Assembly (NCBI RefSeq): GCF_002899945.2
Contig: NZ_PPEG02000005.1
Location: 372,001-436,000, forward strand
Source of the DNA: Chryseobacterium viscerum
Lineage (GTDB): Bacteria > Bacteroidota > Bacteroidia > Flavobacteriales > Weeksellaceae
Direction: 5' to 3'
Length of the DNA stretch: 64,000 bases
Part shown: positions 42,901 through 51,766 of the stretch, piece by piece
Position numbering within the stretch: the first letter of the stretch is position 1
Layout: each line of letters begins with the position of its first letter
Made by a program: the position numbers and the translations under genes
Notes under the pieces: generated by a model
Databases searched by the model: none
The model's input: the letters and a program-made list of their open reading frames with translations, nothing else
What the model was told of the DNA's origin: nothing

Positions 42901-43436
42901 TAAGGTTCAAAACTTTCGAATTTTCCGTTTTCGTAGAACAAAACAATACGCTTTATTTTACCTTGTTGATTACCAAGTAGTTGTCCTAAAATATGATCGC
43001 CAGAATTTTCTAATCGCTGAGAATCGGATATTTTTTCAGGAGCTTTATCTTGGGTCGGTATAAACGATTCTCCAGAGCCCGATTTTGGGGCTTCCGGTTC
43101 TGCTTCATCACTTCCGAATTCATCATCATCGTTCATCATGGTAAACAAGTCGGGGAGAGGAGTTGTTTTTATTTTTTCCTCATCAGTATGCTCTTCCTGA
43201 ATTTCTGTTTCGGGCAGTTGAGATTTCAACATCTCACCCTCGCCAGTAACCAACCAATCCCAAAGAAGTTCCGGGAAACGGGATTTTATTTTTATGATAA
43301 ACTCAAGAGACGGTTTGTTTCTTCCCGAAGTAATATGTGAAATAGATGAACGCTGTACATCTATTTCATCAGCAAACTCTGAAGGGGTAAGATTGGAGTA
43401 CTCTATAATTTTGGAAATTCTTTCATTTAAACTCAT
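42900..43436 (-). CDS. XRE-family helix-turn-helix transcriptional regulator
   Basis: The 178-aa protein has an N-terminal XRE/Cro helix-turn-helix (about 3-66, with LTPSEFADEIDVQRSSISHITSGRNKPSLEFIIKI in outline, recognition helix around QRSSISHI). Then come a WDWLVTGEGEM segment, a long acidic, proline-containing linker (75-145) and a short C-terminal block KIKRIVLFYENGKFESF. The linker looks disordered. Its upstream region carries at least four TTAC-N4-GTAA-like dyads within 100 bp, so autoregulation is likely. The C-terminal part is not recognised. Confidence 0.88.
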   Translation of the reverse strand: MSLNERISKIIEYSNLTPSEFADEIDVQRSSISHITSGRNKPSLEFIIKIKSRFPELLWDWLVTGEGEMLKSQLPETEIQEEHTDEEKIKTTPLPDLFTMMNDDDEFGSDEAEPEAPKSGSGESFIPTQDKAPEKISDSQRLENSGDHILGQLLGNQQGKIKRIVLFYENGKFESFEP

Positions 43437-43457
43437 AAAAATAAGCCTTTAATTATT

Positions 43458-43537
43458 TTACAAATGTAACTTATATAATTTACAAATGCAAAATACAAAT
43501 GTAAATAATTAAAATTATTGTCTGTATACATTTGTAA
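43458..43537. promoter_or_regulatory. Operator cluster upstream of the XRE regulator gene
   Basis: Four 12-bp sites in 80 bp: TTACAAATGTAA (43458-43469), TTACAAATGCAA (43480-43491), ATACAAATGTAA (43493-43504) and ATACATTTGTAA (43526-43537). The TTAC/GTAA arms are a perfect dyad around a 4-bp core, as expected for a dimeric XRE repressor. Confidence 0.55.
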
Positions 43538-44219
43538 CATGGTAATAATGTATTTTAAATCAATAGATTGTAACTAAATTACAATTGTATTAAATAACTA
43601 TACTCATTCGCTATACAATTCATCAGGCTATATTATGATGCATATTATTTTACCTCAATACTAGTTTAATAATGTAAATCGATGCTTTTTAGAAGGTTAT
43701 TTTGTCCTTTAAACCCATTAAAATTGATTGTTTACATTATTAATCAATAAAACTCCATCTCCAGGACAATAAACCTGATAAATACCTTTTAAAGACATAT
43801 AATAAGCATTTATAGGCTGTTACAAAGGTAAATTACTGATGTAAATACCTTATATGAGCCCTTATTATGCTTCATTTGAGAGAAATGTTATTTCTATTAA
43901 ACAACTTTTTTATTGCAAGCTAAAATGCTTAAAAAAACTTAATCTGAATTAAAATTTTCTGCTAAATTTTTGATTTTAGAATGTTTTACATTTGTATAAG
44001 CTTGTAAATTACTGAGTTTTCCACATTTTATATGTTTAATAAAATAACCCTCAAATGGCTTAAAACAGGTATTTTTCCACTTCAAGTGATGTTATAAATA
44101 CGATTGATATAAACATTATAACTTGCTGACTTTTAATATTTTAAATATATTGAATTATATTATTCGCAATCCACAATTTTATCAACAGACAAATTGTCTT
44201 TCCGTGTTGTTTAATGCTA

Positions 44220-44337
44220 TTACAAATGTTAATAGTATTTCTAAGTTTAAAAATAAGCAAATTTAATCCTTGTAAACAGTTTTCAAAATAGATGTCAAAT
44301 GTAAATTACCAGATTTTACTAATATTTACAAATGTTA
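44220..44337. promoter_or_regulatory. Operator sites upstream of the M14 peptidase gene
   Basis: TTACAAATGTTA occurs identically at 44220-44231 and 44326-44337. The second is 10 bp upstream of the proposed -33 element, so the XRE regulator may also control this gene. Confidence 0.45.
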
Positions 44338-44346
44338 ATTTAAGTT

Positions 44347-44377
44347 TTTGCCCAAAAATCGTTAAATTTGATTTTTG
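44347..44377 (+). promoter_or_regulatory. Candidate promoter of the M14 peptidase gene
   Basis: TTTG (44347-44350), 19 bp, GATTTTTG (44370-44377; one mismatch to TAnnTTTG). The start point would be about 10 nt before the ATG at 44394, which rules out the longer ORF from 44292. Confidence 0.45.
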
Positions 44378-44393
44378 TAAACTATTCCTAAAA

Positions 44394-45503
44394 ATGAATT
44401 TTGAACAGATCTATTCTCAAACCCCCGATTTCTCAAATCGCTATATTTTCCCTAAAAAATTATTTTCTTACCTACAGACCAATCTCAGCGATTATATTAA
44501 AGAGGTCGGAACATCTTATTTAGATAAGCCCATTTATCAGTTAAGCATCGGAACCGGAAACATTCAGATACTGGCCTGGTCACAAATGCACGGAAATGAA
44601 TCCAATGCGACTCATGCCATGCTTGATCTTTTAATAAGCCTTGATAAAGCTCCCGAAATGAAAGAGGATCTTTTCAGTAAAATAAAACTGGATTTTATAT
44701 TCATGCTCAACCCGGACGGATCTGAAAGATGGACAAGACTGAATGCAGCCGATATTGACCTTAACAGGGATTTTCATAATGAAGCAAGTAAAGAGATTAA
44801 GTTTCTTAAAAATGCAGCGGCTTCAAAGAAGTATGATTATGCATTAAACCTCCATGAGCAGAGAACCATTTTCACAACAGATGGTATTCATCCTGCTACA
44901 CTTTCTTTTTTGGCTCCTTCCGAAAATGTAGAACGTACCGTTACTGAAAACAGGAAAAAATGTATGGCAGTGATCGGAAGTGTGTACAACCATTTAAAGG
45001 AGATGATCCCTAATCAGATCGGAAGATATTCTGATGAATTTTACCCGACTTCTACAGGAGATAACTTTATCAAAGCAGGAATGCCGACCATTTTATTTGA
45101 AGGAGGCCACTTTGTAGATGACTACACCAGAAAAGAAACCCGAAAATATTATACAATAGCTCTTTATTATGCATTGAAAGCGATCAGTGAGCTTAACTCT
45201 GATATTACAGGTTGGGAAACGTATCTTGAAATTCCTGAAAATCAGGAAACCCATTATGATCTTATTTACAGAAATGTAAAATTGAATACAGATCATGAAT
45301 GTATTTTGGATATAGCAGTTCAATACAGAGAGATCAAAGAAGAGGGGAAAGATGAAATTTCTTTTATTCCTTTTGTAATGGAAGCCGGAGACGTTAAAAA
45401 AAGAAAAGGCTGGCTGGAAATAGACTGTACCGGAAAGAAATTTATTTCTGCTACTAAATATCCGAAACTGGATTCTGTAGTAGATTTTAAAATTGAAGAC
45501 TAA
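44394..45503 (+). CDS. M14 family zinc carboxypeptidase-like protein
   Basis: The 369-aa protein has the M14 zinc site: HGNES (H66 and E69) and H154 in LNLHEQ, with the general base glutamate E236 in ILFEGGHF. LNPDGSERWTRLNAADIDLNRDF is the family's substrate-arginine block. There is no signal peptide, so it is cytoplasmic and perhaps hydrolyses peptides or amidated compounds. A C-terminal extension (about 275-369) is of unknown fold. The start at 44394 fits the promoter. A small secreted protein follows 4 bp later. Confidence 0.88.
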   Translation: MNFEQIYSQTPDFSNRYIFPKKLFSYLQTNLSDYIKEVGTSYLDKPIYQLSIGTGNIQILAWSQMHGNESNATHAMLDLLISLDKAPEMKEDLFSKIKLDFIFMLNPDGSERWTRLNAADIDLNRDFHNEASKEIKFLKNAAASKKYDYALNLHEQRTIFTTDGIHPATLSFLAPSENVERTVTENRKKCMAVIGSVYNHLKEMIPNQIGRYSDEFYPTSTGDNFIKAGMPTILFEGGHFVDDYTRKETRKYYTIALYYALKAISELNSDITGWETYLEIPENQETHYDLIYRNVKLNTDHECILDIAVQYREIKEEGKDEISFIPFVMEAGDVKKRKGWLEIDCTGKKFISATKYPKLDSVVDFKIED

Positions 45504-45507
45504 AAAT

Positions 45508-45912
45508 ATGATGAAACATTTTCTGACATTAATTTTGTTCATGAGTATGGGACTGCCTTTACTGGCGCAAAATCAATCAACAATTCCATATAAAGCCAAT
45601 GACAGTGTAATGGTAACCACAATACTCCGTCATTTGCAGGAAAATCCTGTAGATTCTATCCAGGCGAGAGTGATGAAGCAAAAATTTTATCAGAAGCTCA
45701 ACAAAAGCCATGCACGGATTGTATCCTGGAACGTAGTGATGGGAATAGGGCAGATTATTACATTAAGATTTAAACCTGAATATACAAGAGAAGTTAATCA
45801 GGTATTCGAAAGTGGAGCCTGGGGCGGATTCAAAACAGAGTTTTATCCCTCCTATGATTTCCTGCCTATCTATCCGGTGATGCTTGAAAAAGAAAAGAAA
45901 ATGAGTAAATAG
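45508..45912 (+). CDS. Small secreted protein of unknown function
   Basis: The 134-aa protein has a signal peptide (about 1-20, ending LLAQ) and a helical, basic mature part followed by FYPSYDFLPIYPVMLEKEKK. No family is recognised. It begins 4 bp after the peptidase stop and ends at a strong terminator, so the two form an operon. The ATG at 45508 (or the one directly after it) is preferred to a TTG inside the upstream gene. Confidence 0.7.
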   Translation: MMKHFLTLILFMSMGLPLLAQNQSTIPYKANDSVMVTTILRHLQENPVDSIQARVMKQKFYQKLNKSHARIVSWNVVMGIGQIITLRFKPEYTREVNQVFESGAWGGFKTEFYPSYDFLPIYPVMLEKEKKMSK

Positions 45913-45940
45913 AAAATGAAATAATATAGTCTCATAAAAC

Positions 45941-45975
45941 AAAATTCGGCAGTCCTTCAGGACTGCCGAATTTTT
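45941..45975. terminator. Strong bidirectional terminator
   Basis: AATTCGGCAGTCC and GGACTGCCGAATT pair over at least 13 bp around TTCA, with T on the right and A on the left. It can serve the operon on its left and the minus-strand DUF4920 gene on its right. Confidence 0.92.
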
Positions 45976-46024
45976 ATTTTTATATCTGATTTCCGAATCT
46001 GGAAAGGTTAATAAAATTCATATT

Positions 46025-46087
46025 CAATAGGAATGGGCTTTAGCCCATTTAACTTCAATAAACATTCATTCGGCTTTAGCCAAAACC
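46025..46087. repeat. GGCTTTAGCC repeat element, copy 1
   Basis: A 63-bp intergenic element with two palindromes, GGGCTTTAGCCC and GGCTTTAGCC, joined by an AT-rich spacer with AACATTCATTC. A second copy lies at 51767-51834. Confidence 0.7.
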
Positions 46088-46132
46088 TAACCTTAGAAAT
46101 ATAGGATTCAGAGTTTATACAATGATTAAAGC

Positions 46133-46630
46133 TTAGTTTACTACTTTAATTCCGTTTGCTACAAACCTGATTTCTTCTTTCGGCTGGGTAATCGCATCGA
46201 TTTCAGCTTGAGGTTTTTTAGCATCTTCAGCATAATGTTTCTGCTCATTTACAGAAGTTACTTTTCTCTCAGCAGTTCCATCCAATACAACAGTTTTACC
46301 TTTTAAAGCTGTAGGCACAAAGAATGCATAGTCTTTCATTTTTACAAAAAACTTAGAGTTGTCTTCTGTCTGAATAGTCAGCCAACATCCTTTTTTGTCA
46401 CAGACATCAGTTACTTTTCCTTTAACGGCTACGCCTTCAACCTTTTTGTTATCTTTTTTAAGCTGTTTATTCAATTTATCTACTGTGATCGCTTTAGATT
46501 CAACGGATGAAGTTACCTGATCTCCATAAGTGTCACCTACCAAAGCTTTTCCTTCTGGTGGACCAGACTGGGCAAATGCAAATGTAGAAGCAGTTAAAGT
46601 GGCAGCAAGTAATATAACTTTAAATTTCAT
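46133..46630 (-). CDS. DUF4920 domain-containing secreted protein
   Basis: The 165-aa product has a signal peptide (1-20, ending AFAQ) and the DUF4920 block GVAVKGKVTDVCDKKGCWLTIQ with its C-x4-C pair. SKFFVKMKDYAFFVPTALKGKTVVLDG and a conserved C-terminal FVANGIKV follow. The fold is probably an OB-like barrel. The start at 46630 puts the signal peptide at the N-terminus. The function of the family is unknown; the paired cysteines suggest metal binding or a disulfide in the periplasm. Confidence 0.85.
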   Translation of the reverse strand: MKFKVILLAATLTASTFAFAQSGPPEGKALVGDTYGDQVTSSVESKAITVDKLNKQLKKDNKKVEGVAVKGKVTDVCDKKGCWLTIQTEDNSKFFVKMKDYAFFVPTALKGKTVVLDGTAERKVTSVNEQKHYAEDAKKPQAEIDAITQPKEEIRFVANGIKVVN

Positions 46631-46772
46631 GTTTAATATTTTTTCCAAAAATACTAATTAAAATTGAATCATAACAGAATAAAGAATGACAAAAAACAGG
46701 TGTTTTGAGGAATTTTCAATAAAATTCAAAATCAAAGACAGATTTGATTATATTTGACCCCTATACTTGACT

Positions 46773-48185
46773 ATGCAGAAAAAACTGAAATTATGGGACG
46801 CCATCATGCTGGTGATGGGGTCTATGATCGGAAGCGGAATTTTTATTGTAAGCGCTGATATGATGCGGAATCTGGGGTCCGGATTCTGGCTGATTGTAGT
46901 GTGGGTGATCACAGGAGTGATGACAGTAGCAGCAGCAATAAGCTATGGAGAACTCTCCGCCCTGTTTCCGAAAGCCGGAGGACAATATACCTATCTGAAA
47001 GAAATCTTCGGAAAAAAGATGGGATTCCTTTATGGCTGGGGCCTTTTTACAGTAATACAAACCGGAACTATTGCTGCAGTAGCAATGGCTTTTGGTAAAT
47101 TTACAGCCTATCTTATCCCTTCACTTAACGATGCTGCTCCTATCTTTCAAAGTGGTGAATTTAAAATCACCTGGATCCAGATTCTGGCCATTGGAGTTAT
47201 TGTTTTACTTACTTATATTAATACCAGAGGAGTAGAAAGCGGAAAAATTCTTCAGAATGTCTTTACCGGTTCCAAAATTATTGCATTATTAGGCTTAATT
47301 GCCGCTGGTTTTATTCTGGTTGATATTTCTCATTTATCAGAAAACTTTAGCTGGGGATCAGACTCCTTTAGTAATCTTAAAAAAGATTTGAGTGGTAATT
47401 TCCTTAAAGAAGGCTGGGAACCCATTGGAGGCATGACTCTGTTGGGAGGAATTGCAGCGGCAATGGTAGGTTCTGTTTTCAGTTCTGTTGCCTGGGAAAG
47501 TGTGACATTTGTTTCCGGTGAAATTGACAATCCTAAAAAAAATGTAGTAAAATCGATGATCTACGGTACTTCTGCTGTAATGATTCTGTATATCGCAGTG
47601 AACTACATATACCTAAATGCATTGGATAGAGATGGAATTGCATTTGCAACCAATGACAGGGTAGCAGTAGCGGCTTCACAGAATATTTTTGGAAGTGCAG
47701 GAACCATTATCATCGCTTTATTGGTAATGATTTCCACTTTTGGATGTAATAACGGATTGATTCTGGCGGGAGCAAGAGTTTTTCAGACCATGGCCAAAGA
47801 CGGAATGTTCTTTAAGTCAGCGGTAAAAAACAATAAAAATGAAGTTCCGGAAAACGCTTTATGGATGCAGGGAGTTTGGGCTTCAATTTTGTGTCTGAGC
47901 GGACAGTACGGAAACTTACTGGATATGATATCCTTTGTGATTGTTCTGTTCTATATGATTACGGTTTTTGGCGTTATTTATTTGAGAATGAAACAGCCTG
48001 ATCTGGAAAGGCCCTATAAGACATGGTTGTATCCGGTGACTCCTATTATTTATCTGATTATAGGATCTTGTTTCTGTATCTTATTGTTAATTTATAAACA
48101 ACAATATACGTGGCCAGGCTTTGTATTGGTATTATTGGGGCTTCCTGTATACTATTTCATCAACAGGAAAAAGGCAGATCATTAA
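46773..48185 (+). CDS. Amino acid permease (APC superfamily)
   Basis: The 470-aa transporter has about 12 helices and the APC opening LKLWDAIMLVMGSMIGSGIFIV with the unwound GSGIF substrate segment. SYGELSALFPKAGGQYTYLKE after helix 2 and FVSGEIDNPKKNV in the middle are further family marks. It imports or exchanges amino acids at the inner membrane; the substrate is unknown. A TATATTTG -7 element (46749-46756) precedes the ATG. It is divergent from the DUF4920 gene. Confidence 0.9.
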   Translation: MQKKLKLWDAIMLVMGSMIGSGIFIVSADMMRNLGSGFWLIVVWVITGVMTVAAAISYGELSALFPKAGGQYTYLKEIFGKKMGFLYGWGLFTVIQTGTIAAVAMAFGKFTAYLIPSLNDAAPIFQSGEFKITWIQILAIGVIVLLTYINTRGVESGKILQNVFTGSKIIALLGLIAAGFILVDISHLSENFSWGSDSFSNLKKDLSGNFLKEGWEPIGGMTLLGGIAAAMVGSVFSSVAWESVTFVSGEIDNPKKNVVKSMIYGTSAVMILYIAVNYIYLNALDRDGIAFATNDRVAVAASQNIFGSAGTIIIALLVMISTFGCNNGLILAGARVFQTMAKDGMFFKSAVKNNKNEVPENALWMQGVWASILCLSGQYGNLLDMISFVIVLFYMITVFGVIYLRMKQPDLERPYKTWLYPVTPIIYLIIGSCFCILLLIYKQQYTWPGFVLVLLGLPVYYFINRKKADH

Positions 48186-48219
48186 ACTAAAATACAGGAT
48201 ATAAAACATACAAAATATT

Positions 48220-48255
48220 CAGGGCTTTCAATTCAGTTTGAAGGCCCTGCTTTTT
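48220..48255 (+). terminator. Rho-independent terminator
   Basis: CAGGGC-T-TTCA and TGAA-G-GCCCTG pair around TTCAG-like loop sequence, followed by CTTTTTG. Confidence 0.82.
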
Positions 48256-48355
48256 GAACAATATTTTAAAGTATTGTAATAATTATTGGGTGAAAATGTG
48301 TACTTTGGTAGTTCGTTTTTAAATAAACAGGACCATGAAGTAAAAACAATAAGCT

Positions 48356-48796
48356 ATGGATACACCAAATTACAGAATGCCTTTCGTACCGTCTACTTTA
48401 ATGACCGAAGGCGGAAGTATCGATACCTGCGATATGGGGGAAAGTATTGCCCACAATATTATGCTGCTGATCACTACCAAAAAAGGGGAGAACAGATACG
48501 ATGAAAACTATGGAAACGATGTTTGGAACCTTGAATTCGATAATGGAGTAACAAGTGCCATTTGGGAAAATGTTTTCGTCAAAAGCCTCAGAAGACAGAT
48601 TCAGGAATATGAACCACGAATCGTAAACCCACAGATTGACGCACATATACAATTTGTAGAGCACAGCTACGATACTAAAGAACACACCGAAATTAAAAAG
48701 AAAGTAAGAATTGCTATCAATGCAAAAATGGAAGAAACAGGAGAACGTTTCAGTTTTTCAACAGAACTGTTTCTAAGCCCGATGTCTATTGATTAA
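48356..48796 (+). CDS. GPW/gp25 family protein, TssE-like baseplate component
   Basis: The 146-aa protein has the gp25/lysozyme-like domain with GESIAHNIMLLITTKKGENRYDENYGNDVW, then IREQI-like segment SLRRQIQEYEPRI and NPQIDAHIQF. The family forms part of the phage-tail or type VI secretion baseplate wedge. The next gene encodes TssF, so it is read as the TssE counterpart of the Bacteroidetes type VI system (T6SSiii). It starts 170 bp after the permease and has no toxin or sheath gene nearby. Confidence 0.85.
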   Translation: MDTPNYRMPFVPSTLMTEGGSIDTCDMGESIAHNIMLLITTKKGENRYDENYGNDVWNLEFDNGVTSAIWENVFVKSLRRQIQEYEPRIVNPQIDAHIQFVEHSYDTKEHTEIKKKVRIAINAKMEETGERFSFSTELFLSPMSID

Positions 48797-48820
48797 TATT
48801 TTTAACAGCGAAAGAAAATT

Positions 48821-50704
48821 ATGAATTTAGATCAGAATATTTATTCCAAAGAATCTGTAAAAGCAAGAATGCTGCAGAATGCCACTAAAGTATGGGGACT
48901 CAGAAGTCCGCAGTCTTTAGATCCTTTTGTGAAACTATTGATAGACGCATTCAGTACAGAAGTTTTTAAAGCGAATAATGAAATACAAACGGTGAATGCC
49001 CGTATATTGGAAAAACTGGCAAAACTTCTTACACCGTCCATTTATACACATCCTATCCCTGCTCATTCTGTGGCTTTCACACAGCCTTATGATTCTTCTG
49101 AAGTTTTATTGGAGCACACAGAATTCTTTTTCCGTAAACAGATGACTTCCACGGTAAAATCAGAATCAGATAAGCAGTTGAATATTCCTTTTACTCCGGT
49201 AGGAAATGTAAGAATCAATAAAGTTCACACATCTATTATGTTTGTAGGAAATACCTGCTACAGTATTGATGACCGATTTAATAAAATTCCGATTGCCAGA
49301 TTTCAGGGAAGACCTGAAGATTACAGGAAAATAACAATAGGAGTAGATGTCAGCAAATATATCAGTGAAAACTTTCCAAAATACCTGAGTATATTCTGCT
49401 CCAATCCGGCTTTTGAACACCTTGATTTTGTGTATAAATTATTGCCATATATCACGGTGACCAGCAATGGAAATCCTTTATTTGTAAGAGAAGGATTAAG
49501 CTATCTTTCAGAAAGTCATAATGATGGCTATGAACAGATGTTCAAAGAGCAGTCTATCAGAAATAAGGTGATTGAAGATATTAAAAGTATTTACCGTCAT
49601 AAATTTATTGAAGTAACAGGAATTTCTCAAAGTCTGTTCTCAGAACCTGGACAGCTGCCTCAGAATCTTGACTTTTTATCAGAAAAAGAAGAAATTACAA
49701 AGTTCCTCGATAATAAAAAATATTTGTGGCTTACTTTTGAATTTCCACCACAGTTTTCAGCGGAAATCCTTGATAACTTTTCCTTTGTACTAAATGCTTT
49801 CCCGATCTACAACAGAGGTTGGAAAAAAACAGAATACAGCCTTGACATCATGGGGAATAACATTCCTTTGGTAACAGACGAAGGAGAACACTTCCTGTAT
49901 GTAGATGAAGTACAGGATGGTGACGGAAGAAAATACACTGAAATACCTTTCACCCCGGCCGATGACCTTAAAAAAGGATTGTATACCGTAAGAAAAGGAG
50001 GAATGGAACGCTTCACCAGCAGAAATGCCGTTGATATGATTGCTAACGTTCTGGAACTGACGAGAGATGAAATTGCAGCATTTTCCCTTTTAAACAGAGA
50101 TAATGTAAAAGGAGTTCTCAGTGAAATGTCCGATAAGATGAAATCCATGGTGCAGAAAGTAAATAATGCCAAAAGGAATATCAGACAGGAACTGAACTAT
50201 GTGATTATGGAGCCGGTAGAAAAAACCGATCACACTTACGCCTCTTTCTGGGTAACACACTGTACTTTGGCCAATCATATGCGCCCGGGAACTGAACTTT
50301 CCAACCAGTTGAAATCACAAACAGTTATATTGCTTACCGAAACATTGGGTGGAGCTGAAGAGCAGAAAGGAACAGACAGTATTCAGGCATATAAATATGC
50401 TTTAACGACCAGGGATAAAATCATTTCCTTGGAAGATGTTAAAAACTATTGCCGAATGATTCTGAAAGATGAGGTAAGAGAAGTAAGGGTAAGGAGAGGA
50501 ACAATGATCAGCAATAAACCTAAAGAAGGTTTTGTAAGAACCGTTGAGGTAGAAATCATTCCTCAGAACTATTCTTTCTATGGAAGGGCCTATTGGGAAA
50601 ACATGGCAAACATCATTAGAAATCAAATTATTTCTAAAGCCATTGACGGAATTGAATATATTGTAAGAATAAACAACGAAGACATTGATTTTCAAGACAT
50701 GTAA
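48821..50704 (+). CDS. tssF: Type VI secretion system baseplate subunit TssF
   Basis: The 627-aa protein matches TssF of the Bacteroidetes system: MNLDQNIYSKESVKARMLQNATKVWG at the start, LLIDAFSTEVFKANNEIQTVNARILEKLAKLLTP, and the long beta-rich body with PIPAHSVAFTQP. TssF and TssG-like proteins with TssE build the baseplate from which the contractile tube is fired. It lies 24 bp after the gp25 gene and is closed by a terminator. No other type VI gene is present in the 64 kb, which is unusual for a machine normally encoded in one cluster. Confidence 0.85.
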   Translation: MNLDQNIYSKESVKARMLQNATKVWGLRSPQSLDPFVKLLIDAFSTEVFKANNEIQTVNARILEKLAKLLTPSIYTHPIPAHSVAFTQPYDSSEVLLEHTEFFFRKQMTSTVKSESDKQLNIPFTPVGNVRINKVHTSIMFVGNTCYSIDDRFNKIPIARFQGRPEDYRKITIGVDVSKYISENFPKYLSIFCSNPAFEHLDFVYKLLPYITVTSNGNPLFVREGLSYLSESHNDGYEQMFKEQSIRNKVIEDIKSIYRHKFIEVTGISQSLFSEPGQLPQNLDFLSEKEEITKFLDNKKYLWLTFEFPPQFSAEILDNFSFVLNAFPIYNRGWKKTEYSLDIMGNNIPLVTDEGEHFLYVDEVQDGDGRKYTEIPFTPADDLKKGLYTVRKGGMERFTSRNAVDMIANVLELTRDEIAAFSLLNRDNVKGVLSEMSDKMKSMVQKVNNAKRNIRQELNYVIMEPVEKTDHTYASFWVTHCTLANHMRPGTELSNQLKSQTVILLTETLGGAEEQKGTDSIQAYKYALTTRDKIISLEDVKNYCRMILKDEVREVRVRRGTMISNKPKEGFVRTVEVEIIPQNYSFYGRAYWENMANIIRNQIISKAIDGIEYIVRINNEDIDFQDM

Positions 50705-50741
50705 AGCTCTTGTAAATAAATGAGTAACCGTTTCAAATATA

Positions 50742-50766
50742 AAATGCCGTACCATTACGGCATTTT
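50742..50766 (+). terminator. Rho-independent terminator after tssF
   Basis: AAATGCCGTA (50742-50751) pairs with TACGGCATTT (50756-50765) around CCAT and continues in T. Confidence 0.9.
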
Positions 50767-50846
50767 TACTATGTCATGATGAGGATCAAAATCACAATGA
50801 CAAAATTTTCATCCCTGAAAAAACAACCCTACAAAGAATTAATTGA

Positions 50847-51734
50847 ATGAAAAAAATATCACTCTTAATACTGCTTCTTCTTTTCGGTCTTCCATTAAAA
50901 AGTCAGACCATTAAGGATTTAAGAAATAAAATCAATGAAATAATTTCTACAAAAAAGACAACTGTCGGGATATCCTTAAAAGGAATAGAAGATAAAGATA
51001 CCCTCAGTATCAATGGAAATAAAGAAACGCCGATGATGAGTGTTTTTAAATTCCATATTGCACTTGCTGTTTTACATCAGGTAGATAAAGGAAAGCTGAA
51101 GCTAGATCAAAAATTTTTTATTAAAAAAGAAGCTTTACTCCCTGAAACCTGGAGCCCGATGAGAGATGAATATCCTCAAGGAAATATCTACCTCACTTTA
51201 GATCAGCTGTTAAGATTTACCGTTTCCCACAGTGATAACAACGGCTGTGACATCTTGTTGAATATCATTGGTGGAACAGAGGTTGTTCAGAAATTTATCA
51301 ATCAGCAGGGGATCAAAGATTTTACCATAAAACTGAATGAGCAGGAAATGTCGTCCTTTGATAAATGCTATATTAATACAACAACCCCTCTGGCAACCAC
51401 AGAACTCTTAGAAAAATTCTATAAAGGAAAAATTCTGAAGAAAGAAACCACAAAATATTTGTACCAGGTAATGGTAGAAACCTCAAGAGGACTTACTTGG
51501 ATGAAGGCAGGTTTGCCTATAGGTACAGAATTAGCCCATCGTACCGGAATTTCCGGGAGAAATGAAAATAATCTACGCGCTGCTATGAATGATGTAGGAA
51601 TCATAAAACTTCCCAATGGGAAACATGTTATCCTATCTGTTTATTTGAAAAATATCAATGAAGAAATGGCTGATACCGAAAAAATCATTGCAGACATCAG
51701 CCGTGTAGTCTGGGAATATTATACACAGAAATGA
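50847..51734 (+). CDS. Class A beta-lactamase (subclass A2-like)
   Basis: The 295-aa enzyme has a signal peptide (1-19, ending LKSQ), so it acts in the periplasm. The active-site SxxK is SVFK (65-68) and the SDN loop is at 129-131. The omega-loop region contains NEQEM (164-168), as in PER/CGA-type enzymes. The KTG box is replaced by RTG at 232-234 (HRTGISG). The C-terminal AAMNDVGIIKLPNGKHVILSVYLKN is typical of subclass A2. Chromosomal enzymes of this kind are common in Chryseobacterium. Substrate range, including cephalosporins, cannot be predicted reliably. Confidence 0.9.
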   Translation: MKKISLLILLLLFGLPLKSQTIKDLRNKINEIISTKKTTVGISLKGIEDKDTLSINGNKETPMMSVFKFHIALAVLHQVDKGKLKLDQKFFIKKEALLPETWSPMRDEYPQGNIYLTLDQLLRFTVSHSDNNGCDILLNIIGGTEVVQKFINQQGIKDFTIKLNEQEMSSFDKCYINTTTPLATTELLEKFYKGKILKKETTKYLYQVMVETSRGLTWMKAGLPIGTELAHRTGISGRNENNLRAAMNDVGIIKLPNGKHVILSVYLKNINEEMADTEKIIADISRVVWEYYTQK

Positions 51735-51766
51735 TATTTTTGTTAAACGTGAATAAAGATGTATTT

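Larger units (their letters stand above)
43437..44393. other. Long AT-rich intergenic region with repeated dyad motif
   Basis: No plausible gene is seen on either strand in 957 bp. Sites of the form TTAC-AAAT-GTAA or its inverse occur at 43458, 43480, 43493, 43526, 43986, 44220 and 44326 (one to three mismatches), and a looser one near 43578. They bracket the region, with clusters near the XRE gene and near the carboxypeptidase gene. Confidence 0.6.

Noticed and set aside
43437..44393. Possible replication origin: AT-rich gap with DnaA-box-like 9-mers (TTTTCCACA at 44017, TTATCAACA at 44179)
   Set aside because: Only two near-boxes with one mismatch each, and gene orientation is mostly plus on both sides, so there is no strand-bias switch as expected at an origin.
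44292..44393. N-terminal extension of the M14 peptidase
   Set aside because: The proposed promoter lies inside the extension and the extra residues match no family block.
46791..47060. Minus-strand ORF inside the amino acid permease
   Set aside because: Low-complexity shadow of a membrane protein gene with clear APC motifs.
48286..48504. Separate small ORF before the gp25 gene
   Set aside because: It runs in another frame across the start of the well-supported gp25 gene.
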